From NCBI RefSeq assembly GCF_005405125.1, contig NZ_BJDL01000029.1, positions 1 through 58,048 on the forward strand: a DNA stretch of 58,048 bases, read 5' to 3'. Shown here one piece after another: positions 1 to 7,740 of this stretch. The notes beneath the pieces were generated by a model. That model had not been told where the DNA came from, ran no database searches, and saw nothing but the letters and a program-made list of their open reading frames with translations. Made by a program: the position numbers and the translations under genes. Positions within the stretch are counted from its first letter, which is position 1; every line of letters starts with the position of its first letter. The stretch comes from Lactiplantibacillus songbeiensis (lineage in GTDB: Bacteria > Bacillota > Bacilli > Lactobacillales > Lactobacillaceae).

Positions 1-72
1 AGCTGGGTATCTACGCTCATTTTATCCATTATCAGAACACCTCAGATTGTGTTCCAACTTTTGGGGTACACC
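1..72 (-). mobile_element. Probable end of an insertion sequence running off the left edge
   Basis: Read on the minus strand, a terminus TGTACCCCAAAAGTTGGAAC lies at 72-53, followed inward by an ATG at 20-18 that opens a frame beginning MSVDTQ and leaving the window. The TG...CA terminus, with an open reading frame starting about 50 bases inside, is the layout of IS3-type elements. The bases beyond position 72 are the middle of a dispersed repeat, so the element seems to have inserted into that repeat. Only one end is visible, so the family assignment is an inference; it could also be another IS family. Confidence 0.4.
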
Positions 73-158
73 TCAGCCTTGGCTTCAAAATGGCCCATGG
101 CGTTCCAGCGTTTTAGAAACCAACCGGCAGGCGGCAATTTCAACTAGCACCAAGCGTA
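73..158 (-). repeat. Truncated half of the dispersed compound repeat (A half)
   Basis: Bases 83-158 match the A half of the intergenic element described at 4382-4710, in reverse orientation, ending in CAACTAGCACCAAGCG. The other side is cut off at the putative IS end at position 72. Confidence 0.7.
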
Positions 159-168
159 TTTTGGTGAT

Positions 169-216
169 AAAAATAGTGGTTCAGAAATTTCAAACTCATT
201 TCTGAACCACTATTTT
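169..216. terminator. Bidirectional intrinsic terminator
   Basis: A near-perfect palindrome with stem arms AATAGTGGTTCAGAAAT / ATTTCTGAACCACTATT is flanked by A and T runs. It lies just downstream of the stop of the minus-strand DNA glycosylase gene at 259. Confidence 0.8.
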
Positions 217-258
217 CATTAAATTCCAGACTCTTCGAAACCATTTAGCCATAATAGA

Positions 259-918
259 CTAAGGTTGTGGCAATAACAGTAACCGCTGACCAGCCAATGC
301 TGAGGCTTCAAATGCAGCGGTCGTCTTAACTTGCTTGCCATAGTCCACAATTAACGCGTGCAATTCCCGAGCATGGGCAAAATCATACGTCCAGGCGTGC
401 TCAATTAAAGCTTGTGCCTTCAGATAACCGCTGGGCAAGTCTTGACCTAACCAAGCGAATAACCGGCGTAAGTATGTATCAACAATGATCGTCGGGTTAT
501 TAAACACATACATCGAGAAATAATCCGCTGTTTCATCCCCAATACCCTTCAGCGCCTTTAACTCCCGTCGCAGTTGAACAGCCGGTAATTGACGCATGGT
601 CGTTAAGTTAAAGTCATACTGCTTAGCCCAAGTAGCCAAGCCCTGTAAAGTCGGTACCTTCCGCGTATAGAAGCCCGCGGGTTTGACTAGCGCGGTTAGC
701 TCCGTCGTTGATAACGCCAAGAGTTGCTGTGGGTCAAACTGTGTGGCCGCTTTCAAGTTCGCTAATGCATAGTCGACATTGCGCCAGTTCGTATTTTGAA
801 CCAGTACGCCGCCCCATAAGATTTCCCACGGCGTCTCTGCCGGCGCAACACCGGGTTCCAGCCAGTGTCTTGGACCTAAGTCAGTTAGTAAAGCCTGATA
901 TAAATCATCGATTGTCAT
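259..918 (-). CDS. HhH-GPD DNA glycosylase, endonuclease III-like (MagIII type)
   Basis: Predicted base-excision repair DNA glycosylase of 219 aa in the HhH-GPD superfamily. The helix-hairpin-helix LKGIGDETA is at residues 123-131 and the conserved catalytic aspartate is in VDTYLRR (D147). The lysine that gives endonuclease III its AP-lyase activity (GVGRKTA) is replaced by glutamate, and the C-terminal four-cysteine iron-sulfur loop is absent. That pattern fits a monofunctional enzyme such as the 3-methyladenine glycosylase MagIII better than Nth; the substrate is inferred. The start at 918 is chosen because CAGGAGGG lies just upstream; a longer frame reaching 957 begins inside the upstream terminator. 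An AT-rich hairpin separates it from the upstream gene, so it is probably transcribed alone. Confidence 0.82.
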   Translation of the reverse strand: MTIDDLYQALLTDLGPRHWLEPGVAPAETPWEILWGGVLVQNTNWRNVDYALANLKAATQFDPQQLLALSTTELTALVKPAGFYTRKVPTLQGLATWAKQYDFNLTTMRQLPAVQLRRELKALKGIGDETADYFSMYVFNNPTIIVDTYLRRLFAWLGQDLPSGYLKAQALIEHAWTYDFAHARELHALIVDYGKQVKTTAAFEASALAGQRLLLLPQP

Positions 919-933
919 TTTTTCCCTCCTGTA

Positions 934-980
934 CAAAAAAAGAGCCAAGACACACATCGTATGTCTGACTCTTTAGTTTT
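934..980 (-). terminator. Intrinsic terminator after the 80-aa gene
   Basis: On the minus strand AAAGAG...GACA, a loop, then TGTC...CTCTTT followed by a run of T ends the transcript of the gene at 1032-1274. Confidence 0.7.
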
Positions 981-1031
981 TCAACTAATTTAATTGACAT
1001 GGGTTCGGTAAGTCCAGCTTACCGAGCCAGA

Positions 1032-1274
1032 TTAGCTGCGTTGAACCGTTAACACGATATCCGCTTTTTTGTCATCGGACTTAACGCTTTCGTCGTAATT
1101 CAAGTCAGCGTCATCGAATAATTGCTTAATTTCTTTGCTGACAACCTTTAATTCCCGTGAATCACCTTTTTGACGGCGAATATAAACCACGTATTGGGTA
1201 TCTTGTTCTTCAAGTTCATAATCGACATCTTCATCGTTCAAAATCACATAAATCAACTTACGTTCTCTATTCAT
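1032..1274 (-). CDS. Small conserved-looking acidic protein of unknown function
   Basis: 80 aa, not recognised. It is hydrophilic and acidic (for example NDEDVDYELEEQD and KSDDKKAD), with no signal peptide, membrane segment or cysteine, so it is probably a small soluble cytoplasmic protein. A good ribosome binding site (GAGGAGC, read on the minus strand) precedes the ATG. It lies 57 bases downstream of the FMN reductase gene on the same strand, so the two could be co-transcribed, and it is followed by its own terminator. No function is proposed. Confidence 0.7.
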   Translation of the reverse strand: MNRERKLIYVILNDEDVDYELEEQDTQYVVYIRRQKGDSRELKVVSKEIKQLFDDADLNYDESVKSDDKKADIVLTVQRS

Positions 1275-1331
1275 CAGTTTCCGCTCCTCAAATTAATTAA
1301 GATTAATCGTCGTCATTAGCGGCGAGTTGGC

Positions 1332-1883
1332 TTACTTTTCAGTAGCCAACGCTTGAGCAAAGCTCAGATAATTCTTCATGCAGTGATCCAACCAATCAAT
1401 CGATGCTTGATCTGTTAACTGGCCCGCATTATTAAATTTATTCTGGACTAAACCCATTAAATATTCGTTTCCTGGCAAAACTCGGGCAGCCACACCGGGC
1501 GAGTCTAAGATTTGCCGCAAAGTCCCCTGTGCGCGCACTGTCCCCAGCGGACCCATTGTCGCACCTAAAATCATCACTGGTTTACCTTTTAAGGGATGCT
1601 CAACCCGTGACAACCAATCAATCGCATTTTCTAGCACGCCAGGAATACTATGGTTATATTCGGGTGTCACAAAAATGACCCCATCTGCTTGCATAACAGC
1701 TTTTTTGAGCGCCGTTACCGTTTGGGGTGCTTCAAGTTCAATATCTTGGTCATAAAAGGGCAACTCTCGTAAAGCTGGGATCGTCATATCAAACTGGTCA
1801 CTATACCGCTTTTGAACAAATTCCGCTAATTTTTGATTATAGGATGCATGTCGGATACTACCGACGAGGGCCACAATTTTCAT
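1332..1883 (-). CDS. NAD(P)H-dependent FMN reductase family flavoprotein
   Basis: 183-aa flavodoxin-fold reductase of the NADPH_FMN_red family, expected to bind FMN and pass electrons from NAD(P)H to flavin or small acceptors in the cytoplasm. Visible motifs are the phosphate-binding loop GSIRHASYN (residues 8-16), PEYNHSIPG (74-82) and the conserved LPGNEY near residue 135. It is closely similar to the N-terminal domain of the 784-aa fusion protein at 13193-15547, sharing the PEYxHxxP, WLS.., HPLxGKP, RAQ.. and SPGVxAxVLPGNE blocks in order. In L. plantarum a stand-alone protein of this type (HcrA) works with a fumarate-reductase-like partner (HcrB); no such partner is adjacent here. AAAGGAGC precedes the ATG. 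Confidence 0.88.
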   Translation of the reverse strand: MKIVALVGSIRHASYNQKLAEFVQKRYSDQFDMTIPALRELPFYDQDIELEAPQTVTALKKAVMQADGVIFVTPEYNHSIPGVLENAIDWLSRVEHPLKGKPVMILGATMGPLGTVRAQGTLRQILDSPGVAARVLPGNEYLMGLVQNKFNNAGQLTDQASIDWLDHCMKNYLSFAQALATEK

Positions 1884-2168
1884 GTTAATTAAAGCTCCTT
1901 TAAATGTATTTACTTTTAGTATACGCCTTTTTTTACTCTCGGGCGGAACCGGTTACAAGTTTGAGTTAATTTTTTCATGCCTTAACCCCTTTTTTTACCG
2001 CTTTTCTTACCTCAATACTGCAAACCACCACATATCAAAATTAACCACTTAACCACCACCAAAAATCTGCTTGTTTCTTAACTTTTTTCAAAGCTAAGTA
2101 TCCCACCCAGCCCCCACATAATCAGTCTGTTATACTAGCTGATAGAGAATTTGATCGGGGGTTTTAAC

Positions 2169-3419
2169 GTGTATTATCGTGGTGAAGTACTAGACTTTGT
2201 GAATATGCTCATGACAGATACCACCGTGCCTTTAATGCGGTCGCGAATCGTCTTTTCTAGTAAAATCGATGTCGAACGACTTAAAGCGGCAGTCCTAGCT
2301 TCGGCGCAAATCGTCCCCGAAATTTTTGCGCAATATCAAGCTGACCACAACCGCTTTGAAGTCACCTCGCAACAAGTTGATGACCTCGTTGTCGAAGCCC
2401 AAAGTCCTTATAGTCCAGAAAATTTTGCTTTTAATTTAACTACCGGACCACAACTCCAACTATTCGTTATCCATCACGATCAATATGATGTTTTACAAGC
2501 ATATATGAGCCATCTTCTAACCGATGGCGTTGGGTTCAAAGAATACCTATACTTACTTGCTCAGGCGTACAATCATGACGATCTAGCGGCCATCAGCAAT
2601 GAACGCCGGTTACGACCCGTGATTACCAAGTTGCAACGGCAATTTCACCGGCCACGGGCGCATGCGGATTTACCGTTGAACACGGTGCAATTACCACATT
2701 ATCAAGGTATCAACCTCCGCCACATTGGTCATATCATGTTGACGAGCAAGCAATTTATGCGCGTGCGCCAAGTTGCCAAAGCCCAAGATGTCGGCATTAG
2801 TGAAGCCATCTTAGCAGCCTATGCCAAAGCATTACAGGTCTTAACCGGACATACCACAATCACCTTACCTTGTCCGATTAACTTCCGCCACTTCACAACG
2901 GCCGAAGCCAATGTCACGCGCATCGCGAACTTGACTGGCACCGTTTATTTGAATATCAAAGTCGATGTTGATGCCCCATTCACAGCACTAGTTCAACATG
3001 TTCATGACTTGCTAGCAACTGAACGTGCCCATGCGGCTTTCTTATATCGGCTGACTAACTTGCAAAAGATGAATCATGCGATGCCAGTCGGCGTGATGCG
3101 TAAGATGGCCAATCGTTGGCTGGCGCATCAGCCACTAACGTATACGAATTTTGGTGTCGTTGACCAAGAAAAGTTACAGTTCCACGGGCTCAACGTGGTC
3201 AATTGTGTCTTCTCAGGGGCCTTTCGACCAACCCCCGCTATGGAGATTGCCGCTAGCACCTTTGCCGGAACTTGTACGTTGAGTTTTAACAGCATTGGTT
3301 CCGAACGTGATTATCAGCTCGGCATGAAGATTCTAGAAAACATTCAAGCCCAACTCTTAGTTTGGTCACAAACGGCCATCGTCGCTAACAAACTCAGTGC
3401 GACAACTGAAGAAAAATAA
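2169..3419 (+). CDS. Condensation-domain-like (CoA-dependent acyltransferase superfamily) protein
   Basis: A ~416-aa protein whose SHLLTDGVG, about 120 residues in, matches the HHxxxDG active-site signature of condensation-domain and acyl-transferase folds; the first histidine is serine, the second is kept. A later NFGVVDQEKLQFHG block is typical of the second half of such folds. The family transfers acyl or aminoacyl groups to amines or alcohols; no NRPS or PKS gene is near, so the substrate is unknown. A GTG start at 2169 is preferred because GGGGG lies 8 bases upstream; a TTG at 2151 would put that site inside the gene. A -10-like TATACT is at 2131-2136. It stands alone between opposite-strand genes. 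Confidence 0.72.
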   Translation: MYYRGEVLDFVNMLMTDTTVPLMRSRIVFSSKIDVERLKAAVLASAQIVPEIFAQYQADHNRFEVTSQQVDDLVVEAQSPYSPENFAFNLTTGPQLQLFVIHHDQYDVLQAYMSHLLTDGVGFKEYLYLLAQAYNHDDLAAISNERRLRPVITKLQRQFHRPRAHADLPLNTVQLPHYQGINLRHIGHIMLTSKQFMRVRQVAKAQDVGISEAILAAYAKALQVLTGHTTITLPCPINFRHFTTAEANVTRIANLTGTVYLNIKVDVDAPFTALVQHVHDLLATERAHAAFLYRLTNLQKMNHAMPVGVMRKMANRWLAHQPLTYTNFGVVDQEKLQFHGLNVVNCVFSGAFRPTPAMEIAASTFAGTCTLSFNSIGSERDYQLGMKILENIQAQLLVWSQTAIVANKLSATTEEK

Positions 3420-3426
3420 GATCATT

Positions 3427-3470
3427 AAAAGCAGCTTACCTGATTATGACATCAAGTGAGCTGCTTTAAT
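3427..3470. terminator. Intrinsic terminator
   Basis: Stem AAAGCAGCTTAC / GTGAGCTGCTTT follows the acyltransferase-like gene and also faces the end of the convergent doc gene. Confidence 0.7.
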
Positions 3471-3527
3471 TATCTCGATAGCCTAAAGTGATTCTATAAT
3501 GGTGTCCACTAATAATCCTGTCTTAGC

Positions 3528-3920
3528 TTATAGTTTTTTAATATGAGATTCTAATTTTTTATAGATATCATCGTATTTCAAGTCACTATCAGCAGTTTTA
3601 GCGATTTCGATAGTCCAGGCAGCCAATTCTTCATCACTGAAAGTAATCTGATAATCGTTAGCGTTGCAAAGAATTTGCAGGGTCAACACAGCAGTCCGTT
3701 TATTACCATCTTCAAAGCAATGTAGCTTAATCAGTTTAATAAAGATAATACCAACTTTGGATTCAAAAGACGGATACGGACTCATGCCGAAAAAGTCCTG
3801 CTGTGGCAGACTAACTAATGATGATAGTCCTTCAGGGTTGCGGACAAACGGTGTTTCATTATTTTGTGTAACGATACGAGCGTTAATATAGGTTAAATCG
3901 CGTTCGTTTAAATATTTCAT
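3528..3920 (-). CDS. doc: Doc/Fic-family toxin
   Basis: 130-aa Fic-fold toxin of the death-on-curing type. The signature HCFEDGNKR is at residues 67-75, matching the family's HxFxxxNKR catalytic loop with the histidine, asparagine and arginine intact. Doc of phage P1 phosphorylates EF-Tu with such a loop; the activity here is inferred. The length is normal for Doc. It starts one base after the stop of the upstream AbrB-type gene, the tight coupling seen in toxin-antitoxin operons. Notably, the partner is an AbrB/MazE-fold protein rather than a Phd-fold antitoxin. Expression should depend on the promoter at 4214-4242. Confidence 0.88.
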   Translation of the reverse strand: MKYLNERDLTYINARIVTQNNETPFVRNPEGLSSLVSLPQQDFFGMSPYPSFESKVGIIFIKLIKLHCFEDGNKRTAVLTLQILCNANDYQITFSDEELAAWTIEIAKTADSDLKYDDIYKKLESHIKKL

Positions 3921-3921
3921 A

Positions 3922-4185
3922 TTACTTATCGCTCTCCGCTAATATATCAAGTGCCCCTTGGTATTGCGCCATCGCTTGATCAACCAGGCCAGCAAGTTTC
4001 TGCTGTGAAATCACAGCATTTGCATCAAGTTTCAAAGTTTTGTCTGAATTCATTGAGACGGTCACGGTATCACCCTTTTTCAACTGTAACGCCGCCGCAA
4101 AGTCCGCTGGGATAGTAACCGCTAGTGAATTACCAAATTTTGCTACTTGTCGTTGGGTACTTTTCTCAAAAGCCTTCTCACTCAT
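3922..4185 (-). CDS. AbrB/MazE-fold antitoxin partner of Doc
   Basis: 87-aa protein with an N-terminal SpoVT/AbrB swapped-hairpin domain: QVAKFGNSLAVTIPADFAAA then LKKGDTVTVSM, roughly residues 12-48. Its C-terminal tail presumably wraps the toxin. Expected roles are neutralising the Doc protein encoded immediately downstream and repressing the shared promoter. The ATG at 4185 is chosen because GGAGGTGG lies 5 bases upstream; an in-frame start at 4215 would overlap the -10 box. A near-palindrome TATAGACGTATATATGTATA at the promoter is a plausible operator. The pairing with Doc is inferred from adjacency. Confidence 0.87.
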   Translation of the reverse strand: MSEKAFEKSTQRQVAKFGNSLAVTIPADFAAALQLKKGDTVTVSMNSDKTLKLDANAVISQQKLAGLVDQAMAQYQGALDILAESDK

Positions 4186-4213
4186 GAATACCACCTCCGT
4201 CATATTTACAGCC

Positions 4214-4242
4214 ATTATACAATCTATACATATATACGTCTA
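4214..4242 (-). promoter_or_regulatory. Promoter and probable operator of the AbrB/Doc operon
   Basis: On the minus strand TAGACG, 17 bases, then TATAAT. An inverted repeat (TATAGAC...GTATAGA) spans the -35 and spacer, a typical autoregulation site for an AbrB-type antitoxin. Confidence 0.6.
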
Positions 4243-4381
4243 TATTTTCACTCGAACTATTTCTAAATTAGTCAAATCGACTTCACTGAAGCTAACTTCG
4301 CTATTCACCAACAGCACACCTAAAAAGCCACCACGGCTAGCGGGCATTCTGAACGTTTTACCAATGGTGCTATAAAACCAC

Positions 4382-4710
4382 TACGCTTGGTGCTAGTTAA
4401 AATTGCCGCCTGCCGGTTGGTTCCTAAAACGCTGGAACGCCAACGACACGGCTGAGCATTTTAGGAACCAACCTCTCGGCTAAATAATCGAACTGAAGAT
4501 AATCAATCGTTAATTTGTCAATCCCCGTTAGTTAACGCCGGGCGGGTCAGAATTGGCTCAGTGGTGTCGTTTATCTTGGTCGGTGATTTTCCGGCCTTAG
4601 ATAAAACCCGGCTTTTGAGACCGCTCTGTGGCTCAAAAACGTGGCCACCACGTTCCAGCCGATTCTGGCCCAACCAGAGTGGCAATTTAAGCCAACTAGC
4701 ACCAAGCGTA
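4382..4710 (+). repeat. Compound intergenic repeat, most complete copy (A+B halves, 329 bp)
   Basis: The ends are inverted repeats: TACGCTTGGTGCTAGTT..AAATTGCC on the left, and its complement ending ACTAGCACCAAGCGTA on the right. Inside, half A is a hairpin with arms GGTTGGTTCCTAAAA / TTTTAGGAACCAACC. Half B is a long imperfect hairpin with outer arms CAGAATTGGCT / AGCCGATTCTG. It contains no gene; open frames inside are by-products recurring in every copy. No transposase is visible, so this is MITE-like. It occupies most of the 596-base gap between the antitoxin and the next gene. Confidence 0.85.
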
Positions 4711-4781
4711 ATCACTGACTATCCGGATGGTACTTTTTCTAAGTGCACTACCAACGTTATTGCCAAGCATAATCTTATTTT

Positions 4782-5462
4782 CTAGGAACATGCACGCGAT
4801 CCTTTTGGAAACGGAATAATCTTATGATCGGTAGCCCGGCTACATAATTCTTCAGCCTCGTCACCGGCATACCCTCGTGCTTGCAGCAAGCCATTGGGTC
4901 TAGATTGCCACTGCAAGGCTGGTGCAACGACAACACTTAACAAGCCACCAGCAGCTAAGTCAACACCGTAATTATGAAAACTTGGTTGAACGGCAATCCG
5001 AGCTGGCGCTTGCGTGCTAGGCTGCAATCGCGCCGTAGCTAAGTCACTGACTGTCACTTGCATGGCAGTGATTGGTTGAAATGGGGTTTCTAGTAAGTTC
5101 GTCAATAAGCCATCATACAAATGCAACACGCGCGCATCAGTCGGCTGCCAGACCGGCAAACCAGCTTGTAACCAGTTCAGGCCAAAAGTTAAAGCAACTT
5201 GGTCATGACTAATATCAACTTCAATTGGCACGACTTTTAAAGCCAATGCCGCTTGCTTAATCGCCGCGACTTGGTCATCGCCATGATGAACGACACAAAG
5301 AATTGTAAACCGTGGAAAGGCACTAATCTGACCCGTTGCACTGTCAGCTTGAAGTTGTTTTAAGCTAGTCGTTGCGTTCAAAACTGCCTGTAAGCCCAAC
5401 TGATACCATCGTTCATATTGAATCCGTGCTGCTGGTAATGCCGGTACAATTGATTGTGTCAT
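4782..5462 (-). CDS. Protein of unknown function, 226 aa
   Basis: Not recognised. It is a soluble-looking alpha/beta protein with no signal peptide or membrane segment. Notable stretches are FTILCVVHHGDDQ (about 54-66) and KIIPFPKGSRACS at the extreme C-terminus; the cysteine near the end and a ..EELCSRAT.. segment are the only unusual features. A strong site GGGAGGGG is just upstream of the ATG, so translation is credible. It is divergent from perR with a 191-base gap, so co-regulation with perR is possible but unproven. No function is proposed. Confidence 0.7.
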   Translation of the reverse strand: MTQSIVPALPAARIQYERWYQLGLQAVLNATTSLKQLQADSATGQISAFPRFTILCVVHHGDDQVAAIKQAALALKVVPIEVDISHDQVALTFGLNWLQAGLPVWQPTDARVLHLYDGLLTNLLETPFQPITAMQVTVSDLATARLQPSTQAPARIAVQPSFHNYGVDLAAGGLLSVVVAPALQWQSRPNGLLQARGYAGDEAEELCSRATDHKIIPFPKGSRACS

Positions 5463-5653
5463 TTTAATCCCCTCCCAATCACCGTTATGATGACGCTAGT
5501 TTACCGACTTTCAACGGCACATCGCAACCCCAAATGCCGAAGTCGTTATTTAATTTTGTCAAAAGTTTAATTTGGTAACGTTTCTAAATTGGAATCCTTC
5601 TAAAAAGTGTGGTTTAATAAGGGTGAATAAATCGGTAAAGGAGGAACCGCATC
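5463..5653. promoter_or_regulatory. Divergent promoter region between the 226-aa gene and perR
   Basis: A candidate perR promoter is TTGGAA at about 5590, an 18-base spacer, then TTTAAT at about 5614. AT-rich half-sites such as TTCTAAATTGGAA could be a PerR box, but no clear match to the consensus is visible. Confidence 0.35.
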
Positions 5654-6136
5654 GTGGCAGCAGATATGTTAACCCAAGCAATTCAAGAACTCAAAGACCA
5701 TAAGATTCGGGTCACCCCACAACGTCAGATCATCTTGACGTATCTGGTCACCCATCACAATCACCCGTCCGTTGAAACGATCTACCAAGCGCTCGATACG
5801 CAATTACCTAATCTAAGCCTGGCAACCGTTTATAATACGTTAAAATTATTTGTTGATTTAGGGATCGTCATCGAACTGCAGAATGGTGACGCTGGGACTC
5901 ATTACGACTTCTTCGGTCGCCCACATTATCACGTTGTCTGTGAAAACTGCGGTAAGATTACTGATGTCTTTGAACCAGATCTCTCCGGGGTTGAAGCTAA
6001 GGCCGCCGAACTTTCTGGCTATTTAGTCACAAGTCATAATATGGAAGTCTACGGTCTATGCCCTGATTGTCAAAAGAAACTCGGCGTCACGCGCACGGCA
6101 GAGCTCCGGCGCTTAAACTTATCACATGTCGACTAG
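5654..6136 (+). CDS. perR: Peroxide-sensing Fur-family repressor PerR
   Basis: 160-aa Fur-family regulator. With the GTG start at 5654, the regulatory-site residues fall at H37, D85, H91, H93 and D104, and the structural zinc cysteines at C96, C99, C136 and C139; I recall the same numbering in Bacillus subtilis PerR. D85 (in HYDFF) is the residue that separates PerR from Fur, so peroxide sensing through iron-catalysed histidine oxidation is the likely role. The helix-turn-helix is around residues 52-66 (NLSLATVYNTLKLF). AAAGGAGG at 5638-5645 gives 8-base spacing to GTG; an ATG at 5666 would be too far away. Downstream lie a terminator and the relic of a siderophore-binding protein. Confidence 0.9.
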   Translation: MAADMLTQAIQELKDHKIRVTPQRQIILTYLVTHHNHPSVETIYQALDTQLPNLSLATVYNTLKLFVDLGIVIELQNGDAGTHYDFFGRPHYHVVCENCGKITDVFEPDLSGVEAKAAELSGYLVTSHNMEVYGLCPDCQKKLGVTRTAELRRLNLSHVD

Positions 6137-6151
6137 TCCAAATTACATGCT

Positions 6152-6190
6152 AAAAAGCCATCCAGTCACAACTGCTGGATGGCTTTTCTG
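6152..6190 (+). terminator. Terminator of perR
   Basis: AAAAGCCATCCAG, 8-base loop, then CTGGATGGCTTTT. Confidence 0.85.
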
Positions 6191-6249
6191 TTGGTCACAA
6201 ATCGTTTAATGGACCCAGGATAAGCTGTTAGCAAAGTTGCCAAACTAAT

Positions 6250-6420
6250 CTAAGCTGATAACGCTTTTAAAACCATCTCAATCATTTGTGAATACGCAAT
6301 CGGCCTGGAATACTGCCAACTGCTGACATCGCCATATTGATACAAATGATGCTGTTTAACGGCTTTAATGTTCTGCCATAATGGATCCTTAAATAAAGAT
6401 GCACTATGTTCGTTCGCACT
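6250..6420 (-). pseudogene. C-terminal fragment of a siderophore/heme ABC transporter substrate-binding protein
   Basis: The ~57 codons ending at 6250 read FSANEHSASLFKDPLWQNIK, then AVKQHHLYQYGDVSSWQYS and a tail ending MVLKALSA. This is the characteristic C-terminal region of FecB/FhuD-type periplasmic-binding lipoproteins (LF.DPLW..IKAVK....Y). The lipobox, the N-terminal lobe and any credible start are missing, and the frame is cut upstream by the terminator hairpin at 6421-6462. A formally open frame continues to 6507 only by reading through that hairpin. It is most likely a deletion relic of an iron-uptake gene next to perR. Confidence 0.75.
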
Positions 6421-6462
6421 AAAAAAACGATTTTGGCTAAACTTAACCAAAATCGTTTTTTG
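6421..6462 (-). terminator. Terminator of the PLDc_N-like small gene
   Basis: AAAAAACGATTTTGG, 10-base loop, CCAAAATCGTTTTTT; symmetric, with a T run in both directions. Confidence 0.8.
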
Positions 6463-6470
6463 ATATGGGA

Positions 6471-6698
6471 CTAGTCGTGGGCTTGACCAAAGGCAAAATA
6501 AAGCCACGGGCCAATCGGTTGCACAAATGTTAATAACAACCAGCCAAGCTTATGGCCGCGCCGGACTGACTTAGCCCGCAGAATATCGGCAATCGCAATA
6601 CTAGTCGCTGTAAATTCAAACGCCGCAAACGGGGCAATCCGTTGTCGAACGCGCCGTGACAACTGGGCATGATGCTGAAAACGACAATGTGGTGACAT
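6471..6698 (-). CDS. Small membrane protein with a PLDc_N-type (cardiolipin synthase N-terminal) motif
   Basis: 75 aa. The C-terminal half (SVRRGHKLGWLLLTFVQPIG followed by PWLYFAFG) is the hallmark of the phospholipase D / cardiolipin synthase N-terminal domain, found alone in many small Firmicutes membrane proteins; the same PVAGFIAYAFLGRK-type motif occurs in the Cls gene at 29582. The N-terminal half is more polar than usual (HHAQLSRRVRQRIAPFAAF), and the first hydrophobic helix is weak. GAGGGGG lies 8 bases upstream of the ATG. There are one or two membrane segments, and the role is unknown. Confidence 0.75.
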   Translation of the reverse strand: MSPHCRFQHHAQLSRRVRQRIAPFAAFEFTATSIAIADILRAKSVRRGHKLGWLLLTFVQPIGPWLYFAFGQAHD

Positions 6699-6756
6699 GT
6701 TATCAACCCCCTCATCTAATTGCTATCATTATACGCTGTTTGAATTGTAAACGCTA

Positions 6757-7611
6757 TCAAGCAAAGATTTCCGGTGGTCGTTTCGTCAAAAACTTCGTGG
6801 AAGGGACTTGAATCGTATCAATGACGGTAGGTAACTGCAATAATTGCCGCACCGTGACCCCGACCTGGCCGCGATCAACCGTAATAATCTGATAACTACT
6901 GCTTTCGCGCACCTCATGTAACTGCGGATCAGTACAATCAATATCATACGCTGCCGAACCGGCGACCACATTAAGCACGTGGTCGCCAATCAGATATTCA
7001 GTCGGAAAATGGACATGGCCTGAAAAGACCCCACCAATATTATGACCGCGCAAAACTGATAATAATTCGGAGGTGTTCTGTAAAATCGCGTAATGCATAT
7101 TACTCATCGTCGGTCCATCGAGCGGATGATGTAGGAAGATAAAGGCGCGTTTTGTCGGCGCCTGGCGTAAATGTTTACCCAGCCATTGTAGTTGTGACGC
7201 GGACACCCAACCAGCTTCATAGCCACTAATTTTGGAGTCTAAAAAGTAAAAATCATTGTTACCAATCCGCATCCGATTAGCATAGTATGGCCCCGGATCT
7301 GCTGGTAGATATCCCTCATAAAAGGCTTGGCGGTTATCATGATTGCCAAGCAAGACCCGGACATGGCAGTTAAACTCAGCCTTCATCATATGCACGACAC
7401 CATGCAGCCGCTGATAGTCATCCGCAGAACCACCATGCATCAAGTCACCCGTAAATACGATCAGATCCGGCTCATACGGCAACGTTCGAATATCTTGGAT
7501 AATTGCCGTTAGTTTGGACCACGGATCAGTCTGCTGCTGATGCGCTGGCACGTCGCCATGCGGGGTCAAGTGGGTATCTGAAATCTGAACAATATGCAAA
7601 CGTTGCACCAT
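6757..7611 (-). CDS. Calcineurin-like metallophosphoesterase (CpdA-like cyclic-nucleotide phosphodiesterase family)
   Basis: ~284-aa class III metallophosphoesterase. All metal-binding blocks are visible in order: SDTHL near the N-terminus, GDLMHGG, GNHDNR, HHPLDGP and GHVHFP. These ligate a di-metal centre and cleave phosphodiesters. The overall length and the DTHL..GNHD..GHVH layout resemble E. coli CpdA (cAMP phosphodiesterase), but lactobacilli lack classical cAMP signalling, so the substrate is open. The ATG at 7611 is preferred; GTG at 7617 is the alternative, and the site AGAGAAG is modest. It is cytoplasmic, with no signal peptide, and transcribed alone toward the small membrane protein gene. 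Confidence 0.85.
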   Translation of the reverse strand: MVQRLHIVQISDTHLTPHGDVPAHQQQTDPWSKLTAIIQDIRTLPYEPDLIVFTGDLMHGGSADDYQRLHGVVHMMKAEFNCHVRVLLGNHDNRQAFYEGYLPADPGPYYANRMRIGNNDFYFLDSKISGYEAGWVSASQLQWLGKHLRQAPTKRAFIFLHHPLDGPTMSNMHYAILQNTSELLSVLRGHNIGGVFSGHVHFPTEYLIGDHVLNVVAGSAAYDIDCTDPQLHEVRESSSYQIITVDRGQVGVTVRQLLQLPTVIDTIQVPSTKFLTKRPPEIFA

Positions 7612-7740
7612 AATCACTTCTCTACTCTAGGATTCACCAAATGGTTAACTTCAGCATACTAATCAGACGTAAATTTTTAACAAGCTATCCTGTAAAATAA
7701 TTGTAAATTTTATGTTTTGCTAATCTAAAGATAACCGAGA

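Noticed and set aside
4518-4785. Open frames on both strands within the repeat at 4382-4710, recurring at 29298-29486, 39451-39702 and 54035-54220
   Set aside because: The same peptide appears in every B repeat copy, with no ribosome binding site; it is a by-product of the repeat sequence.
5654-6136. Assignment as Fur or Zur
   Set aside because: Asp at position 85 and the residue numbering match PerR; Fur and Zur have other residues there.
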